A stretch of 64,000 nt of DNA from Chloroflexi bacterium TSY (lineage in GTDB: Bacteria; Chloroflexota; Anaerolineae; Caldilineales; Caldilineaceae). Of the stretch, positions 60,363 to 64,000 are shown one piece after another. The stretch's first letter is position 1. Each line of letters opens with the position of its first letter. Location: positions 1 to 64,000 of the forward strand of contig JAHBNG010000009.1 of the NCBI GenBank assembly GCA_019217005.1, given 5' to 3'. Under the pieces are notes generated by a model, which saw nothing but the letters and a program-made list of their open reading frames with translations, ran no database searches and was not told the DNA's origin. The translations under genes were made by a program, and so were the position numbers.

Positions 60363-60766
60363 ATGTTCACACGAGATTTGAACGATAAGATACAGAACCC
60401 ATCCGAAAAGTGTTCTGGGTCCGACTAGCTTCTCGAGTGAGCATGCATCGTCACAGAACTTTTCAGATGAGTGCTAAGGCGGCTTGAGACAATGAAATTT
60501 CCACTCGCTATGTGAGGTAGATGGTGCGTCGGGCGTGATGTTCGTTGAAAGAGTGGTTCTGCTATGAGGAGTTATCGGTGGAATTAGACTCAGTCGATCC
60601 GAAATGTGACTTATATCCGTGGCGTCGCCACGCATGGCGCAGCATTCTCGCTTGCGGTTCTATTCCGCTCGATCTGACGTGAGAGAACGCTTCCTCAACG
60701 GAAATATGGATCGACAAAGACTGGTTTTTTAGAATGGCCTTAACGTAAGTAAGTCTACTAGATTGA

Positions 60767-60840
60767 GTGTGTACCACAAAGTGTGTGAATGAAAACTGCT
60801 CAGTCAGAGAACCGCTGCATTTACACACCTTGGGACACAC
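60767..60840. repeat. Hairpin repeat, family 1
   Basis: A 74-bp copy in opposite orientation to 23700-23773: GTGTGTACCACAAAGTGTGT ... GCATTTACACACCTTGGGAC ... ACACAC. It lies just downstream of the gene ending at 60866. Confidence 0.85.
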
Positions 60841-60865
60841 TCCCACTACATGTACTATAATAACT

Positions 60866-62977
60866 CTATCCTCCGTCTGGCATGGGTGTCCAAGTGGGCG
60901 TTGGCGGTATCGACGGTGGTTGTTGAGTGTTTGTGGGCGGAAGCTGGATCGGTTGTGGTCTATTTGTGGGCGTATCCGGCACTGAATGTGTCGATTGATT
61001 TGATGAAGATTGTAAAGGTGAGAATGGAATCGATGATGGGATTTCGATGGTGTTAGATGGATAGACCTGATCGCACTGGCGATCATTTAGTTCGATATGA
61101 ACAAAGTGAGGGCGCGGTGCGTTTTCCGATACGAAGAACCAAAGGCCGTCTAGGCTATCCGCTGCTCCGAGACCACAAAAGTCATAGATGCGAGATCCAT
61201 CACTGTAAATATCGACCCAAGTTCGTGACGAGTTTGTGTTGAGCCCACAGGGAGGCAAATGGGGGGCAGCCGCGAAGAGTTCATCGGGAATCTGGTCTCG
61301 GTTGTTGACGGTTAGCTGAACCTCCGTCCCTCCGCTCCGCTGTTCCCAACCGCGCAAAGCTAGTTCAGGCACAGGGAGAGTGAGCGAGCAACCAGGTAGT
61401 ATGGTTGGAGTCTCTGTAAGATTCATTGTATTTGTGGAGGTTGGTGATGGCATTGCCGTCGGGGTCATAGTTGCTGTATCGGTCGGTGTCACTGTGGGTG
61501 GCAAAAGAAGTGTCCCCGAGTCTGTCGATGTCGGTGTTGCCGTTGGAATTGGTGTTGTCGCATCGATCGGTGTCGCTATGTATACTGGGGTCCAAGTTGG
61601 TGGCAATGGCACCGTCCCGGGCATTGTGGATACTGGTGTGATAGTGAGGGGCGATTTTGCGATGCTGGTCGGAGTCCATGAACTGGTTGGGAGCAGTGTT
61701 GGAACCCGGGTATTAGTCGGCGTGGGTGATAGCGTTGCGGTTGAGGCTGACGCTGTTGCATCAGGCGGCGTCACGATTGGTGGTGTCATCATTGTCCCCG
61801 GCTTTGGTGATGACGATGTTTCTGTCGCCGCTGCTGTATGAGTTGGGGTCTCTGCTACCGTTGTATCGGGTGTAGATGGAGTCACTGTCCATGTATTTGT
61901 TGGCGAAAATGGCATCCGTGTTAGAGGGATTTGTGTCGCATTAGTTCTGGGCGCTGGTTCATCATCCTGTTCTGAACGACCCGGCGAGTCCTGAACTGCC
62001 ACGGGATTCTCGGATTCCACTTGCGGCTCTGGCTGATCGATTGACTGATCTGACAGATTGATTTTGGGGATAGCTGTCGCTGTTGGCGCCAAAACTAGGC
62101 CCTTTGTGGATGAAGCTACGGCAACTGCAACAGCTTCTTTCGGCTTGATAACGAAATTGGTTGTGACTTTTGGTGTTGATTTCGTTTCGGCAGCAATCGC
62201 CTGAGCCGTTTCCGTTGCAAGAAGATGCGCGATTGATGGTCGAGTTGATTGTGGAGCAATTCGAGGGAATGGGTTAAGGTGACGTTCTGCTTCTAAAGTC
62301 GCTAGAAAGGTAGTCGCTACTGCATCGGCTATGGTCAGTGCAACTCTATTTCTCGGAGGTCGTTTCGCAATGGATGGCGTATTGAGCGGCAAGGCGTCAG
62401 TTGGTAAAGAGATATCGATTTTTTTTCAGTAGCAGCAAAAGTCGGGTACAAATTTTTCATGCAAACAGAGGGCTGCTCTAGGATTTCACCCCTTATGGTC
62501 ATTTTTTGTACCCGACTTTTGCCGTAGCTGTTTTTTTACAGGCGTTGAGCGGGTTGTGTCCCCGCTAGACTCAGTGATTGGTTGCGTCAAGTTTGGGGAA
62601 GAAGCAACTTTTGGAAGCAAGAAACTTGAGGCGTCCGTAAGTATGCGTGCCAATCCCATACCTAGCTTTTCGAATCGCTTCATTGTGCCGTCTGCGGCCA
62701 TCTTTCGATACTGCTCTAGTTGTTGATCAAATTCCAAGAGGATTGAATCATTTGTTGAAAATTGTGTCAAGATCCCCTCTAGATTTTCATTTGCTGGCGA
62801 GTAGCTCAAGGCAGAATAGCCGGCAAATTCTGTCACGGTTTGCGCCGCGGGCAAAATGAAAACCACTGAGTCATCAAGCACTAGTGGCTCTGTCAAACCA
62901 TATAACCCTGTGGCGACCAACACCACATTGATGGTTATACTAACAAAAAATCCCCTGAGACGTCCGCGTTTATCCAT
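60866..62977 (-). pseudogene. Membrane-anchored Thr/Pro-rich paralog, split by a small insertion element
   Basis: The N-terminal part (62977-62486) has a membrane segment (FFVSITINVVLVATGLYGL) and helical region. The C-terminal part, in the same frame, runs ALPLNTPSIAKRPPRNRV to the end, with long TPTPT linkers and a beta domain (ALRGWEQRSGGTEVQLTVNN; RTWVDIYSDGSRIYDFC) like the gene at 58671. A 104-bp element with poly-A/T duplication (62427-62537) adds QLRQKSGTKNDHKG and a stop. Removing 111 bases restores a 666-residue frame (VKKIDISLPTDALPL). It follows the MscS gene by 20 bases. The truncated form keeps only the membrane anchor and helical region. Confidence 0.8.
62427..62530. mobile_element. 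MITE-like element, 104 bp
   Basis: Ends share GCAAAAGTCGGGTACAAA in inverted orientation, extending outward to CAG with mismatches (26-bp imperfect terminal inverted repeat). It is flanked by T8 and T7 runs that look like a target duplication. The interior is too short to encode anything. The core differs from the 215-bp element and from the hairpin families. Confidence 0.8.
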
Positions 62978-62997
62978 GACGAGCTATCCGGGTTTGC

Positions 62998-63870
62998 TTA
63001 TTGTCCGTCAATCACGATTCGTTCACCAAGCTCAATCCCGCGCTCATTGAGTCTATCCGCCGCTGCCAACAACAAATTTGTTTGATGAGGTTCTATAGCT
63101 GCTTCTTCAACGTATACGCGTAAGATGTAGACGTCGCAAGTCGTAAGGTTATAGTGTACGACCGGTGCCCAGATCTCTTGACCTTCGTCATCATATTCTT
63201 GAAGACGCTCAGGATAGGCATATCCGACACCGAGCAACAATCGGATCACATCGGTTCGATTATGTAACGAACGGATAGGAATGCGAGCTGAAATGCGAGT
63301 CACGGGAAAGCCGCTATGCACGGTCAACATTTCTGATAAGACATCAGAGTTGTTCAAGATAATTTTATCATGATCAAAGGTGCGAAGAACCGTATTAAAA
63401 GCCGTGATCTCTTCAACTTTACCTTTGATCCCTTTGACCGTGATCACGTCCGCCACTCGATAGTAGCTATACATAATGAGCTTTGCCGTTGAGACTAAGT
63501 CACCGATGCTCGAATGCAAAGCCAGCGACGCGCCAGCACCGATAATCGTGATCAAGGTCAAAAAGACGGCAGCCTTAACACCCGTTACGAAGACGATTGT
63601 GCTGGCACCCAAGAGGAGCACCAACATTTGTGCGATTCCGGCAATTAAATTCGCGTAATTAGGCGTGATATGTTTTAGAATTAGAAGGAGGGCTTGCCGT
63701 ATGCCGAATGATGCACCAACAAAGAGTAGTCCCAAAATGATACCAACAATGATATTAATTAGGATGCTGTCAAACATTTGATCGCGATGTCCTTGTGTCA
63801 AAATAAGTTCTTTGAGGTTTTGTGGCGTAAACGTTGGATAGTTGGTTGGTTTGCTCGTTTGTTCACCAAC
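62998..63870 (-). CDS. MscS-family mechanosensitive ion channel
   Basis: A 290-aa protein if started at the ATG at 63870; a TTG at 63918 is in frame and neither has a clear ribosome binding site. Three membrane segments are visible (ILINIIVGIILGLLFVGASF; LIAGIAQMLVLLLGASTIVF; and the pore helix AAVFLTLITIIGAGASLALH). The MscS beta domain follows (YYRVADVITVKGIKGKVEEI; NTVLRTFDHDKIILNNSDVL) with the C-terminal alpha/beta part. MscS channels open under membrane tension to release solutes in osmotic downshock. The ~60 N-terminal residues before TM1 are polar, without other domains. It is the first visible gene of a unit that continues into the Thr/Pro-rich paralog. Confidence 0.88.
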   Translation of the reverse strand, partial: VGEQTSKPTNYPTFTPQNLKELILTQGHRDQMFDSILINIIVGIILGLLFVGASFGIRQALLLILKHITPNYANLIAGIAQMLVLLLGASTIVFVTGVKAAVFLTLITIIGAGASLALHSSIGDLVSTAKLIMYSYYRVADVITVKGIKGKVEEITAFNTVLRTFDHDKIILNNSDVLSEMLTVHSGFPVTRISARIPIRSLHNRTDVIRLLLGVGYAYPERLQEYDDEGQEIWAPVVHYNLTTCDVYILRVYVEEAAIEPHQTNLLLAAADRLNERGIELGERIVIDGQ

Positions 63871-64000
63871 CATCTGGGGTGGTTCAAAATTAGGTTTACA
63901 CTTTTGATATATAGACAAAAATCTATATGAGACCGTTTTCTCTCTGAGAACCGGCGAAATCAGAGAATATAAACGTTCTTTCTGTTTCTAAAAGTGTAAA

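Noticed and set aside
60562..61086. 174-aa minus-strand ORF and a similar stretch at 23597-23797
   Set aside because: Their shared peptide text comes from translation of the same hairpin repeat, not from a conserved protein.

Overview
This 64-kb window reads as chromosome of a Chloroflexota bacterium, probably Anaerolineae or Caldilineae. That is an inference from gene content, not from a marker gene. The basis is a Tat-exported DUF1800/DUF1501 pair, secreted proteins that end in a short tail of the type (V/I/L)(Y/F)LPL(V/I)xR, long Thr/Pro linkers of the TPTPT type, plant-like LRR proteins, and a CIRCE-controlled groES-groEL. I saw no rRNA, tRNA or CRISPR array.

Layout. 0-8.8 kb (minus strand): a frameshifted Asp-box/Ycf48-type repeat protein and, upstream of it, a ~2,200-codon secreted protein broken by several homopolymer frameshifts and one stop codon, preceded by a small ORF. 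9.3-23.3 kb: mostly intact plus-strand genes (anchored TPR protein, DASS-type transporter, small NAD(P)-binding protein, STAND-TPR protein, groES-groEL with promoter and CIRCE, HD hydrolase, FkbM-type methyltransferase, large unassigned protein) and one minus-strand secreted protein. 23.4-24.1 kb: a higBA toxin-antitoxin operon with a hairpin repeat between the genes and a palindromic operator. 24.3-42 kb: secreted proteins and two insertion sequences. One IS sits between the Shine-Dalgarno and start codon of a secreted-protein gene; the other, ISAzo13-like, splits a giant LRR-FN3-metzincin gene. A full-length paralog of that gene at 36.3-42 kb has a changed active-site residue.

42.3-43.9 kb holds repeats and a bacterial PH-domain protein. 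43.9-52.5 kb holds three minus-strand genes: an NHL-propeller/clostripain-like protease, and a two-gene unit of a sigma factor fused to an anti-sigma-like zinc-binding region followed directly (TAA-ATG) by a TPR-CHAT caspase-like protease. This unit is the best candidate for an unusual system: proteolysis could control transcription, by analogy with the CRISPR type III-E TPR-CHAT/Csx30/sigma pathway but with no CRISPR here.

53.2-64 kb: DUF1800, then a DUF1501 gene split by a 215-bp MITE-like element with a 16-bp inverted repeat and 5-bp target duplication; a pentapeptide-repeat protein; a lactonase-type propeller; two paralogous Thr/Pro-rich anchored proteins, one split by a second small element; and an MscS channel.

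Overall the window looks like a surface and secretome locus with heavy traffic of small transposable elements. Hairpin repeats of at least two families occur in the gaps. Single-base homopolymer frameshifts concentrate in a few genes; from the sequence alone I cannot separate gene decay from base-calling error.
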